Shown: positions 44,757 to 54,600 of the stretch, one piece after another
How the letters are laid out: every line of letters starts with the position of its first letter
Numbering within the stretch: the stretch's first letter is position 1
NCBI RefSeq assembly: GCF_000826655.1
Contig: NZ_JXJO01000017.1
Location: 372,001-436,000 of the forward strand
Source: Psychroserpens damuponensis
Lineage (GTDB): Bacteria > Bacteroidota > Bacteroidia > Flavobacteriales > Flavobacteriaceae
DNA: 64,000 nucleotides
Direction: 5' to 3'
Position numbers and translations under genes: made by a program
The notes under the pieces: generated by a model
Databases searched by the model: none
Seen by the model: only the letters and a program-made list of their open reading frames with translations
Told to the model about the DNA's origin: nothing

Positions 44757-45386
44757 ATGGAATGGTTTTCAGCACTTGATGGATTCTCACAATTCTTTTG
44801 GATTATTGCGCTCATTGGCTCTCTAATTTTTGTTTTTGTAATCATAACAACATTTTTAGGAATGGATGGTGGAGATGATTTTGATGGTATAGATTCTGAA
44901 ATAGAAAGTGATGCAGGTATTGGCTTTCAATTTATCACCTTTAAAAACCTTGTTGGTTTCTTTACCATTTTTGGATGGATTGGCATTGCATGTATCAATG
45001 CTGGATTTTCAAAACCCGTAACTGTAATTATCGCCTTATTTTGCGGATTGTTAATGATGACCATCATGGCTGCCATGTTTTATGCCATGGGTAAATTAAC
45101 CAATAGCGGAACTTTAGAATACAAAAATGCTATTGGTGCCATTGGAGAAATTTATCTTACCGTTGGCGCAAATCGTGAAAGCATGGGTAAAGTAAGCGTT
45201 AGAGTTCAAGGGACTTTACGAGAGCTCGAAGCATTATCAGATTCGCTTACAGCATTAAAAACAGGAACCATTATTGAAGTGGTAGATATCACTACTAATG
45301 GCATACTCATAGTAGAACCTACAAAAAAAGCAATAGAACCAATTAAAACCAAAACATATGAACTACCTAGTGACACAAAACTTTGA
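44757..45386 (+). CDS. NfeD/YqiJ-like membrane protein
   Basis: 209 residues with three membrane helices (about residues 12-32, 62-82 and 88-110) and a C-terminal OB-fold domain (GAIGEIYLTVGANRESMGKVSVRVQG to GTIIEVVDITTNGILIVEP). This is the plan of short NfeD proteins that partner flotillins. Its last 29 bases overlap the flotillin gene, so the two are translated together. Confidence 0.85.
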   Translation: MEWFSALDGFSQFFWIIALIGSLIFVFVIITTFLGMDGGDDFDGIDSEIESDAGIGFQFITFKNLVGFFTIFGWIGIACINAGFSKPVTVIIALFCGLLMMTIMAAMFYAMGKLTNSGTLEYKNAIGAIGEIYLTVGANRESMGKVSVRVQGTLRELEALSDSLTALKTGTIIEVVDITTNGILIVEPTKKAIEPIKTKTYELPSDTKL

Positions 45387-46785
45387 TTTAGGCTTTCCTA
45401 TAGCAGCCATTGCTGCCATATTATTTGTCTTTGTTTTTATTATCATTTTAATTAAACGCTACAAACGTTGTCCTTCTGACCGTATTTTAGTGGTCTACGG
45501 AAAAGTAGGAGGCGGACAATCGGCCAAATGTATTCATGGTGGAGCAGCCTTTATAATTCCTGTATTTCAGGATTATGAATTTTTAGATTTAACACCAATT
45601 TCTATTGAGGTAAATCTTGTAAACGCTTTATCTAAACAAAACATTCGTGTAAACGTACCTTCTCGTTTTACCATTGGTGTCTCTACAGAACCTGGTGTGA
45701 TGCAAAATGCTGCCGAACGTCTTTTAGGTTTAGGCGCTCAAGATGTTCAAGAATTAGCCAAAGAAATCATTTTTGGTCAATTACGTCTCGTGGTTGCCTC
45801 TATGGATATTGAAGAAATTAATAACGATAGAGATAAATTTTTAACCAATATTTCTCAAAGTGTTGAGACTGAATTAAAGAAAGTAGGTCTTAAGTTAATC
45901 AACGTAAACATTACAGATATCGTTGATGAGTCTGGCTATATTGAAGCACTTGGTAAAGAAGCTGCAGCACATGCCATTAACGCAGCACGTAAATCGGTTG
46001 CAGAGAAAACTAGAGATGGATCTATTGGTGAAGCAAATGCTGTACAAGATGAAAGATCACAAGTTGCTGCAGCAAATGCACAAGCTGTAGAAGGAGAAAA
46101 TACAGCAAAAATTGCCGTTGCAAATTCAGATTCGTTACGTCGTCAACGTGAAGCAGAAGCTGAGCGTGTGGCAATCGCCTCAGAGAAAGTACAAAGTGCA
46201 AAAGCGTTACAAGAATCGTATGCTGCAGAGCAAGAAGCAGAATCTGCAAGGGCTGAGCGTGAGCGTTCGTCTCAAATGGCAGATATTATTGTACCTGCAG
46301 AAATAGATAAACGCAAAGTAGAGATCGATGCAGAAGCTGAAGCTGAGCGTATAAGACGTAAAGCAAAAGGTGAAGCCGATGCGATATTATTTAAGGCACA
46401 AGCCGAAGCACAAGGTCAATTTGAAATCTTAACGAAGCAAGCTGCTGGTATGGAACAAATTGTTAAAGCTGCCGGAAATTCTAGTCGTGATGCTGTACTA
46501 TTATTAATTGCAGATAAATTACCAGAATTGGTGAAAACACAAGCCGAAGCTATTAAAAACATCAAAATTGATAAAGTAACTGTTTGGGATCAAGGTGGAA
46601 ATGGCGAAGATGGAAAATCATCAACCGCAAATTTCTTATCAGGAATGTATAAATCAGTGCCACCACTTCAAGAAATGTTTAACATGGCTGGTATGGATTT
46701 ACCTGAGTATTTAAAAGGTAAAGACAAAATACAAGCTGAAGACGCTCAAATTCTTCCGAAGAAAAAAGAAGACGATAAGAGCTAA
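45358..46785 (+). CDS. Flotillin-family protein
   Basis: 475 residues. An N-terminal membrane helix (IAAIAAILFVFVFIIILI), an SPFH/band 7 domain (CPSDRILVVYGKVGGG to VNITDIVDESGYIEALG, about residues 38-200), and a long Ala/Glu/Arg-rich coiled coil (about residues 200-370, with REAEAERVAIASEKVQSAKA). Flotillins organise membrane microdomains; clients are not known. The ATG lies inside the NfeD gene. A strong terminator follows. Confidence 0.92.
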   Translation: MNYLVTQNFDLGFPIAAIAAILFVFVFIIILIKRYKRCPSDRILVVYGKVGGGQSAKCIHGGAAFIIPVFQDYEFLDLTPISIEVNLVNALSKQNIRVNVPSRFTIGVSTEPGVMQNAAERLLGLGAQDVQELAKEIIFGQLRLVVASMDIEEINNDRDKFLTNISQSVETELKKVGLKLINVNITDIVDESGYIEALGKEAAAHAINAARKSVAEKTRDGSIGEANAVQDERSQVAAANAQAVEGENTAKIAVANSDSLRRQREAEAERVAIASEKVQSAKALQESYAAEQEAESARAERERSSQMADIIVPAEIDKRKVEIDAEAEAERIRRKAKGEADAILFKAQAEAQGQFEILTKQAAGMEQIVKAAGNSSRDAVLLLIADKLPELVKTQAEAIKNIKIDKVTVWDQGGNGEDGKSSTANFLSGMYKSVPPLQEMFNMAGMDLPEYLKGKDKIQAEDAQILPKKKEDDKS

Positions 46786-46800
46786 TCGTATAGAGTTTTG

Positions 46801-46828
46801 AAAATCCGCCAATTGGCGGATTTTTTGT
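46801..46828 (+). terminator. Terminator after the flotillin gene
   Basis: AAAATCCGCC-AATT-GGCGGATTTT, perfect 10-bp arms with a T run. Confidence 0.92.
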
Positions 46829-47083
46829 TTCCCTTTTATTTTTTATGCATGTATTATCTGCTTCTAAGAGGTTCTTACGTCATACTCTCTTCTATATGAT
46901 AATAAACTAAAGACTAGTTTTAAAAAAAAATCGAAATGCCATTCAGAACGCAGTGAAGAATCTTCATGTATATTAAGATTGATACTATTTTAGACAATTT
47001 CTTTGTCGTTACACAATCCATTTAGAATTTAACAAGTTTATAGACAGCCATTTTTCTTTTATATTTACAATAAATTCATCCAT
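46829..47083. other. Intergenic region with a dispersed-repeat fragment
   Basis: No gene is seen. CATTCAGAACGCAGTGAAGA (46939-46958, followed by ATCTTCATG) looks like a copy of the dispersed repeat also found inside the ketoacyl synthase gene. TTATATTTAC near 47060 is a poor -7 candidate for the hydrolase gene. Confidence 0.45.
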
Positions 47084-48052
47084 ATGAACTCTACATTAAA
47101 AGCGTTACTTGTTTTTGCATGTTTTACATGGTCAACAATATATTCTCAAACAGACCCAAACATCTTTGAAAAATTTGAATCAAAATTCTATGAAATTGAT
47201 GGTTACAAGATCAATGTAGAAGTTTTGGGTGAAGGTGATCCCATTTTCTTTTTACCAGGAGGTCCAGGAAATTCTCATGATTATATGCAAGGTGCTTTTG
47301 GTCACTATTACAAAACCAATACGGTTGTGTTTTTTGATTGGTTAGGTCGTGGCAAGAGTGATGATGCTAAAAACGTTAATGAATATAGCGTTGAAGCCGA
47401 TGTTGAACTTATTGAAAAATTGCGTAAACTCTTAAAATTTGACAACATCTCTCTTGTAGGTCATAGCTACGGAACCGTTCCTGCACAAGCCTATGCCATC
47501 AAATATAAAAACAAGGTCAAAACTATGGTCTTAATCAATGGGTTTCATTCTGGAGCCATGTGGCAAGCCAATTGCGATAGTTATAACCATTATGCGAAAA
47601 CACATTTTCCAGAGAAATGGGTGGCTGTAGATTCACTTCGGAAATTGGGCTACCTTTCCAGTCAAGAGCCTTTAAAAACGGTGTATGGTAATTTCCCAAC
47701 AAAGTATATTTACTATCATAATACGACGCTTAGATCTAAAGTTCCGAAGACAACATATAGAGGTTGGGCAGGAGATGTATACACTACAATTATTGGTAAA
47801 GATGGTGATTTTGATGTGTCTGGCAGTATGATAAATCAAGATTATAGACAACAATTAAAAGATGTAAAAGCAAAAACCTTAATCATTGCAGGACGTTATG
47901 ATGGTGTATCTACTCCAGAATTTGCTGTGCAATACAAAACCTTTATGCCTGAGGCTCAGTTTGAAATGTTTGAGCAAAGCGGACACAATCCATACCTTGA
48001 AGAACCACAAAAATTTTATGAAATTTTTGACGAGTTTATGGGTCTAAAATAA
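47084..48052 (+). CDS. Secreted alpha/beta hydrolase (proline iminopeptidase-like)
   Basis: 322 residues with a signal peptide (to YSQ, about residue 21). Fold and motifs: oxyanion region PIFFLPGGPGNSHDY, nucleophile LVGHSYGTVPA (Ser about 128), acid in IIAGRYDGVSTPE and His in FEQSGHNPYLEEP near the C-terminus. The GGPG motif is typical of the S33 proline iminopeptidase group. It lies just before bioB, but the signal peptide speaks against a BioH-type cytoplasmic role. Confidence 0.85.
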   Translation: MNSTLKALLVFACFTWSTIYSQTDPNIFEKFESKFYEIDGYKINVEVLGEGDPIFFLPGGPGNSHDYMQGAFGHYYKTNTVVFFDWLGRGKSDDAKNVNEYSVEADVELIEKLRKLLKFDNISLVGHSYGTVPAQAYAIKYKNKVKTMVLINGFHSGAMWQANCDSYNHYAKTHFPEKWVAVDSLRKLGYLSSQEPLKTVYGNFPTKYIYYHNTTLRSKVPKTTYRGWAGDVYTTIIGKDGDFDVSGSMINQDYRQQLKDVKAKTLIIAGRYDGVSTPEFAVQYKTFMPEAQFEMFEQSGHNPYLEEPQKFYEIFDEFMGLK

Positions 48053-48086
48053 GTATTTTTGACCTCTAAATGACTAAGCAAATACT

Positions 48087-49181
48087 ATGAGCGAGATGAA
48101 ACATAATTGGACTAAAGAAGACATATTAGAAATTTACAATAAGCCTTTAATGGATTTACTTTTTGATGCTGCCACAATTCATCGTGAGCATCATGATCCA
48201 AATACAGTTCAAGTCTCAACCTTATTATCTATTAAAACAGGCGGTTGTCCTGAAGATTGTGGCTACTGTCCGCAAGCGGCAAGATATCACACCAATATTG
48301 AAGGTAATGATTTGATGACCGTTCAACAAGTAAAAGCTCAAGCTTTACGTGCTAAATCATCAGGAAGTTCGCGTGTGTGTATGGGAGCAGCTTGGCGAAA
48401 TGTAAAAGATGGCCAAGAATTTGATCAAGTGTTGGAAATGGTAAGAACCATTAACAAACTAGATATGGAAGTATGTTGCACACTTGGTATGATTACAGAA
48501 AACCAAGCACAACGTTTAGCCGAAGCTGGTTTATACGCTTACAATCACAATCTAGATTCTAGTGAAGAATATTATAAAGAGGTTATTTCTACTCGTGGTT
48601 ATGAAGACCGTTTAGAAACCATTGATAATGTTAGAAAAACTAATGTTACAGTATGTTCTGGCGGAATTATTGGTATGGGAGAAACACCAGAAGATAGAGC
48701 AGGAATGCTAGTGGCTTTAGCAACTTTAAATCCGCAACCAGAATCAGTTCCCATCAACGCCTTAGTTGCTGTAGAAGGTACACCTCTAGAAGACCAAACG
48801 CCAGTTTCAATTTGGGATATGGTAAGAATGGTAGCCACAACAAGAATTGTAATGCCAGAAACGCAAGTACGTTTAAGTGCAGGACGAACAGAAATGTCTC
48901 GCGAAGGTCAAGCTATGTGTTTCTTTGCAGGTGCAAACTCTATTTTTGCAGGTGACAAATTATTAACAACACCTAATCCAGATGTTAGCGAAGACATGGA
49001 CATGTTTAAACTTTTAGGTTTAAACCCTCAAAAACCATTCATTAAAAAAATGCAGCCAGAAACTGTAGAAGCTACAGATTCTCAATATGAAGCTTTAGGC
49101 GAAAAGCCAAAATGGACACGACCAGAGCACAAAATTGAACGTAATGAAGTTGCAAAACAGAAGTCTAAAGTTCTCAAATAA
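48087..49181 (+). CDS. bioB: Biotin synthase
   Basis: Radical SAM enzyme that inserts sulfur into dethiobiotin. 364 residues. The CxxxCxxC cluster motif is in TGGCPEDCGYCPQAARYHT (about residues 53-65). YNHNLDSSEEYY, ICSGGI-like VCSGGIIGMGET and the RLSAGRTEMS motif (Arg ligand of the second cluster) are present. bioB is separated from bioF/D/A by about 5 kb. Its stop directly touches the ATG of the next gene. Confidence 0.96.
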   Translation: MSEMKHNWTKEDILEIYNKPLMDLLFDAATIHREHHDPNTVQVSTLLSIKTGGCPEDCGYCPQAARYHTNIEGNDLMTVQQVKAQALRAKSSGSSRVCMGAAWRNVKDGQEFDQVLEMVRTINKLDMEVCCTLGMITENQAQRLAEAGLYAYNHNLDSSEEYYKEVISTRGYEDRLETIDNVRKTNVTVCSGGIIGMGETPEDRAGMLVALATLNPQPESVPINALVAVEGTPLEDQTPVSIWDMVRMVATTRIVMPETQVRLSAGRTEMSREGQAMCFFAGANSIFAGDKLLTTPNPDVSEDMDMFKLLGLNPQKPFIKKMQPETVEATDSQYEALGEKPKWTRPEHKIERNEVAKQKSKVLK

Positions 49182-49496
49182 ATGAGCCTATCTGTTGCTA
49201 TCATATTTATAATTCTTGGTGTTCTCATCAAGAATTTTAAACTCTATTTTTTAATTGCTGGCTACAATACCATGTCAAAAACAAATCAAGAAAAATATGA
49301 TATCAATGGCATTGCAACAGTATTTAGAAACACCATGTTTGGCATGGCTATACTCATGATTATTGGGTACGCCATTTCGTATTGGCTAGAACTACCAAAG
49401 ATTGAAATTTACCTGTTTTTTGGAGCCATTGTTATTGGCATCCCTTATCTTTTAATCGTTTCAAACTCGAGTAAATACAAAATTGACAAGCGCTAA
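49182..49496 (+). CDS. DUF3784 membrane protein
   Basis: 104 residues with three helices. YFLIAGYNTMSKTNQEKYD (about residues 25-43) is the DUF3784 signature. Function unknown. It begins right after the bioB stop and should be co-transcribed. Confidence 0.82.
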   Translation: MSLSVAIIFIILGVLIKNFKLYFLIAGYNTMSKTNQEKYDINGIATVFRNTMFGMAILMIIGYAISYWLELPKIEIYLFFGAIVIGIPYLLIVSNSSKYKIDKR

Positions 49497-49638
49497 AAAG
49501 CCATAATAACATTTTCTTTTTTCTTCGGAAATGTGACAACTCCAAAACCCTTATCGTTTTTTAAACGTATAACTTTAACAAACAATTAATTTCAATTGGT
49601 AACGTTTTCTTAACTTTAAACCTAAATTTTTTTCACTT

Positions 49639-50499
49639 TTGAAACTCAACCTTCAAGATATTCCTCGCGTTAAAAACATTAGCAAAGAGGACTTTATAAA
49701 ACAGTACTTTAAGCCACAAAAACCTGTGGTGATTGAGCAATATATCAATGATTGGCCTGCCTATAAAAAATGGAATCTTGATTATATGAAAACTGTTGCT
49801 GGTGATAAAATTGTACCCTTGTATGATGATCGTCCTGTAGACTATAAAGATGGTTTTAATGAACCACATGCAACAATGAAAATGAGTGATTATGTAGACC
49901 TCTTAAAAAATGAGCCTACCAAATACCGTATTTTTTTATGGAATGTGTTGAAAGAAATTCCGCAGTTACAAAAAGATTATACCTTTCCTGATTTTGGGTT
50001 AAAACTCATGAAACGATTGCCAATGCTATTTTTTGGAGGAAAAGATTCTCATACCTTCATGCATCACGATATTGATTTGGCTAATATTTTCCATTTTCAT
50101 TTTGAAGGCAAAAAGCAATGTATTTTGTTTGACCAAGACCAAAATGACTATTTGTATCACATTCCGCATTCATTAATTACACGAGAAGATATTGATTTTT
50201 CTAATCCAGATTTTGAAAAATGGCCGGCATTAAAAAAAGCTAAAGGTTGGCAATGCGAATTACAACATGGTGAAGTTTTATACATGCCAGAAGGATATTG
50301 GCACTACATGAAATACCTTACTCCTGGTTTCTCAATGAGTTTAAGAGCTATTGCAAGACATCCCAAAAATTTTGGAAAAGCAGTTTACAACGTATTAATA
50401 ATGCGCAATTATGATAATCTCATGAGACGTTTAAAAGGTCAACAATGGATTGATTGGAAAAACCAACAAGCCATCGTTAGAACGAATAATAAAACTTAA
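49639..50499 (+). CDS. JmjC/cupin_8-like protein
   Basis: 286 residues, reading from a TTG at 49639; the next ATG would cut 49 conserved residues. The cupin-like domain of FIH/JmjC type is seen: KPVVIEQYINDWPAYKKW near the N-terminus, iron ligands HHDIDLAN (HxD, about residue 148) and a distal His in YMPEGYWHYM (about residue 220). Such enzymes are Fe(II)/2-oxoglutarate oxygenases that hydroxylate proteins or RNA-associated proteins; the target is unknown. TTCTTCGGAAAT lies in its upstream region (49521-49532). Confidence 0.8.
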   Translation: MKLNLQDIPRVKNISKEDFIKQYFKPQKPVVIEQYINDWPAYKKWNLDYMKTVAGDKIVPLYDDRPVDYKDGFNEPHATMKMSDYVDLLKNEPTKYRIFLWNVLKEIPQLQKDYTFPDFGLKLMKRLPMLFFGGKDSHTFMHHDIDLANIFHFHFEGKKQCILFDQDQNDYLYHIPHSLITREDIDFSNPDFEKWPALKKAKGWQCELQHGEVLYMPEGYWHYMKYLTPGFSMSLRAIARHPKNFGKAVYNVLIMRNYDNLMRRLKGQQWIDWKNQQAIVRTNNKT

Positions 50500-50524
50500 A
50501 TCATGTCTAAATGTGCAAAACGTT

Positions 50525-50532
50525 TATATTTG
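50525..50532 (+). promoter_or_regulatory. Possible -7 box for the 50558 gene
   Basis: TATATTTG, 25 bases before the ATG, followed by GCACATTC. No clear -33 partner. Confidence 0.4.
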
Positions 50533-50557
50533 CACATTCATAAAATTAATAAAAACA

Positions 50558-51046
50558 ATGAAAAAATTATTTTTACTTATTGCATTGGTTTCAGTGTCGT
50601 TAGTTCATGCTCAGGCATATGAAGGAAAAGGAGATCAAAAATTTCAAATTGGAGCTAATATCCAAGATCACGCTACAGGAATTAATGCAAGTTTTGACTA
50701 TGGGTTAGGAGAAAATATTTCGGTAGGAATTTCTTCAGCTTATGCCTTAGGTATTGATGGTTTAGATGCTAATTTTGGAGACCGTTTTGATTTAAAAGCA
50801 CGTTTCAATGCTAACTTAGGTAACGTATTAAACATTGATGATAATTTCGATTTATATCCTGGTTTAAGCTTAAGTTTAAAGAATTTTGGTGGTCACGTAG
50901 GTGCACGCTATTTCTTTACTAATGGTTTTGGAATCTTTACAGAAGCAACATTCCCATTAGCAAAGTACAGCGATGACAAATCAGATATTGGTTACTATCT
51001 TCACAATCAATTTGCTTTAAATATTGGAGCAGTTTTTAATTTATAA
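50558..51046 (+). CDS. Small outer-membrane beta-barrel-like protein (DUF6646-like)
   Basis: 162 residues. I take ATG 50558, which gives a clear signal peptide (MKKLFLLIALVSVSLVHAQ); an in-frame start 108 bases upstream lies in the previous gene. The mature part alternates polar and apolar residues (KFQIGANIQDHATGINASFDYG, GHVGARYFFTNGFGIFTEA, FALNIGAVFNL) and ends in aromatic-hydrophobic residues like a barrel. A convergent terminator separates it from recX. Confidence 0.8.
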   Translation: MKKLFLLIALVSVSLVHAQAYEGKGDQKFQIGANIQDHATGINASFDYGLGENISVGISSAYALGIDGLDANFGDRFDLKARFNANLGNVLNIDDNFDLYPGLSLSLKNFGGHVGARYFFTNGFGIFTEATFPLAKYSDDKSDIGYYLHNQFALNIGAVFNL

Positions 51047-51064
51047 GCAAATCAAATACCATAT

Positions 51065-51099
51065 AAAAAAAGCATCTTAAAATTTAAGATGCTTTTTTT
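51065..51099. terminator. Bidirectional terminator between 50558 gene and recX
   Basis: AAAAAAAGCATCTTAAA and its complement ATTTAAGATGCTTTTTTT form a nearly perfect stem with A and T runs on both sides. Confidence 0.88.
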
Positions 51100-51571
51100 A
51101 TGGAATCAATTCACGTATTTTATCATAAACTAAGTGACTTTCCCAACCTCTATAAAACAGGTAATCGGCTAGTTTTTTTCTTTTCTTTTGTACGTTAGAC
51201 TCTCTAATTGTGACTACTTTTTTTTCAGCAAGCGCATTAAAAGTATTTATATACTCATCTTCATCAATTTCTTTTAATCCAATAGAAATTAGAGTTTTAT
51301 TAATATCCTTTCGTTTTAACTCTAATTGCAAACGTTGTTTTCCCCATTTTTTAATTCTGAATTTACCTCTCACAAAAGCCTTAGCAAAACGTTCTTCATT
51401 TAAAAAGTTATGCTGCAATAAATGCACAATAATTTGATCTCTTGCTTCTGGGATCATCTTCATATCATACAATTTTTGAGTGACTTCTTTATGACAACGT
51501 TCTTGATAAGCACAATAACTTTCTAAACGTTTTTGCGCTTCATCGATAGTATATGTTTTTGATGGATTCAT
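51098..51571 (-). CDS. recX: RecX-family regulator of RecA
   Basis: 157 residues with the three-helix repeats of RecX: AQKRLESYCAYQERCHKEVTQKL, LNEERFAKAFVRGKFRIKKWGKQRLQLEL, and DYLFYRGWESHLVYDKI. RecX inhibits or modulates RecA filaments. It is not next to recA here. The stop codon overlaps the T run of the terminator. Confidence 0.9.
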   Translation of the reverse strand: MNPSKTYTIDEAQKRLESYCAYQERCHKEVTQKLYDMKMIPEARDQIIVHLLQHNFLNEERFAKAFVRGKFRIKKWGKQRLQLELKRKDINKTLISIGLKEIDEDEYINTFNALAEKKVVTIRESNVQKKRKKLADYLFYRGWESHLVYDKIRELIP

Positions 51572-51630
51572 TTACCAAAAGTATAACAATTTGTTAATAA
51601 AACAGTGACTTTCAATGGCTCACAAAAAAG

Positions 51631-51638
51631 TAATTTTG
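51631..51638 (+). promoter_or_regulatory. Possible -7 box for the large T9SS gene
   Basis: TAATTTTG, 46 bases before the ATG at 51685. Confidence 0.35.
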
Positions 51639-51684
51639 TATATTAGGTGACTGGTTTTAAAGTACCTAATTAATTAGTATCCCT

Positions 51685-54600
51685 ATGAAGAAAAATTACT
51701 CCCTAATTTTTATAGCATTTCTATGCGCAATTCTGTCTGGTTTTGGGCAAGTTCCCACAACAATAGATTTTGAAACAAATTTATCTGGTTATTCGCATAC
51801 ACCTTCTCAATTACCTTCTGCAGATCCTGGTGATCAATATTTCCATAGAGCAATGCCTGGAGATGGAACAATTTATGAAAGTGGAGGAACATATACTAAT
51901 GTTACTGGAAATTGGATGTTTGTTGGTTCAAATCCTAAAGCTTTTAATTCTGGTAATTCAGGAGTTTTGACTTTGGACCCTATAAATATTACTGGTTATT
52001 CTAACTTAGAATTGAGTATAGATTTTGGAGGAGTGCCAAACGATTGGGATGCTAGTGATGAAATAACTGTTGAATATCGTTACGACAGCACTGGTACATG
52101 GTCAACACTTTACAGTTTATCTAGTCCAGTAACAAATGACCCATTAGAACTTTCTGGAAATGCCATAGGAGGAGTTAATACAGCAAATGGATTAGTGCTT
52201 ACATATGCATTACAAACTATTACTACAGATAATTTTACAGGAACTGGGACTAATTTAAACATAAGAATTGTATGTAATTCAAATGCAAATTACGAAGCTT
52301 TTGGTCTAGACAATATTGTATTAGATGGCACTTCATCTTGCACACCTCCTCTTGATCCAACAGGAACAATTTCAGGAACAACTCCTGCTTGTGATAATAC
52401 AACATTAACATATACAGGAGCAGCACTACCAGGTACAGTTAACTACTGGCAAACCACTGCAACAGGAACTTCTACAGCTAATAATGCAACAGGAACATTT
52501 AATGCCACCGCAACAGGAACCTATTATGTGAGAACATTTTTAACAGCAACGTCATGTTGGTCTACAGGAGTTGCAAGTTATGCTGTTGTTATTAATTCTG
52601 CTCCAACAATTTCTGCACAACCAGCAAATGCTATACGAGTCATCCCAAATACGGCAACATTTTCAGTGACAGCTTCTGGCTCTCCTACTCCAACATACCA
52701 ATGGCAAGTTTCTACAAATGGAGGAGGCACTTGGGCAAATGTGACAGGAGGCACAGGAGCAACAACAAACTCATATACCACTGGAGCAACAGCTGCTGCA
52801 ATGCATAACAATCAATACCGTTGTGTGGTGACTAATACTTGTGGAACTGTAAATTCTAATGCAGCTACGCTAACGCTTTCTAATACGCCAACTAGTAATG
52901 TCACTAGTGCTGAAGGATGTTTTGATGACGATAGTGTAATATTAAGTTGGAATGCTCCAGGAACTGGAACACCAACAGGGTACATGATTTTTGCTTTAGA
53001 TGGCGGAACAGATCCTGCAGGTACAAAAACAGATGCTAATACTTATACAGCTAATTCAGATTTTTCTGCTGCAACTCCTGTAACTCCTGCGAGTTTAGGA
53101 CGCGTTGTGTATAAAGGCACTGCAACTACTGCTACAATAACAGGTTTAATTGAAGACAACAATTATTCTTTTACCGTGTATTCCTATGTAGGTGAAGCTC
53201 TGACAGGATGGTCTGGAGGAGGAACTGGTGGAAGCACTGTAACGAATGAAACTGCTCAAGGAGATGTAAGTAACTTAGCCGCTACACCCCTAACCAATCA
53301 AGTGAATTTAAGTTGGAACAACCCATTACCAACATCGTGTTTTGATCAATTAATAATCGTAGCCAATGAAGGTGCAGTAGTTTTTACACCATCTGGAACG
53401 TATCCAAATACTGATGTAAATTATTCTGGACCAAATTCAATAATGTACGCAACCACTTCAACAATTAGCTCTAAAGGTTTAAGTGGCTTAACTAATGGAA
53501 CTAACTACTGCTTTAAAGTTTTTATACGTAGAGGCTCAAATTGGTCTGAAGGTGTTGAAGTTTGCGCAGTACCTTCTTTGACGTATTGTCCTTCTAGTGG
53601 TGACGGAACTGATGGTTACGAAACAGGAATAAGACGTGTTCAGTTTAACACTATAGACAATACAACACCTATTGAAGATAATGATTATTCTAATTTTACA
53701 TCCATATCTACTACTGTTAATTTAGGAGATTCTTATGATCTAACAGTATCTGTAAATACAGATGGAGATTATACTAACTATAATCGTGCTTGGATAGATT
53801 GGAATCAAAACGGAAATTTTAATGACTCTGGAGAAGAATATGATTTAGGTTTAGCAGATGATCCTTCTGGAACAAATCCTTCAGTGGTTACTGATAACTC
53901 TCCATTATCAATTGAAATACCAACAAATGCTGCTATTGGAGCTACAAGAATGAGAGTTGCGTCAAAATATAACAACTACTCTACATCCTGTGAAAATGGC
54001 TTTGATGGAGAAGTAGAAGATTATACTGTTATTGTACAACAACCTTCAGGTGCAGAAATTAATGTAAAAGGAAACAATATAACTATTGCAAATGGTTTTA
54101 ATGCGCCTTATGGTTTAAATAACACCTTATTTGGAGCTCAAGACGTTTCAACAACAAGTGCTTTTAAAAGTTATTTTGTCGAGAATATTGGTGCAACAAC
54201 ACTTAATTTAACTGGTGCTCCTAGAGTAGAAATTATTGGTGCACATCCTGGAGACTTTAATGTCGTACAACAACCTGCAGCAACTATTGGTTCTTTAGCT
54301 GATTCAGAATTTAGAATTGTATTTTCACCAACAGCAGATGGCACAAGAACTGCTACTGTGAGAATTTTAAATTCAGATAGTGATGAAAACACATACGAAT
54401 TTGATATTCAAGGAAATGCGGTTTGCTCAACAGTTTTAACCAGTTCTATGTGGCCAACCGAAGGTCCAGAAAATACTGAGGTGACCATCACATCTGCAAA
54501 TGACTTAACTGGTGCTACGGCAACAATTAATGGTGATGCCATGACCATAGTATCTACAAGTGCTTCAGAATTAGTTGTGTTAGTTCCTGCTGGTGCTATA

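Noticed and set aside
46022-46249. Leu/His-rich ORF opposite the flotillin coiled coil
   Set aside because: Composition is the antisense of Ala/Glu/Gln-rich repeats; no independent support.
47084-48052. BioH-type pimeloyl-ACP esterase
   Set aside because: The protein has a signal peptide and the GGPG motif of S33 peptidases, so a cytoplasmic role on acyl-ACP is unlikely despite its place near bioB.
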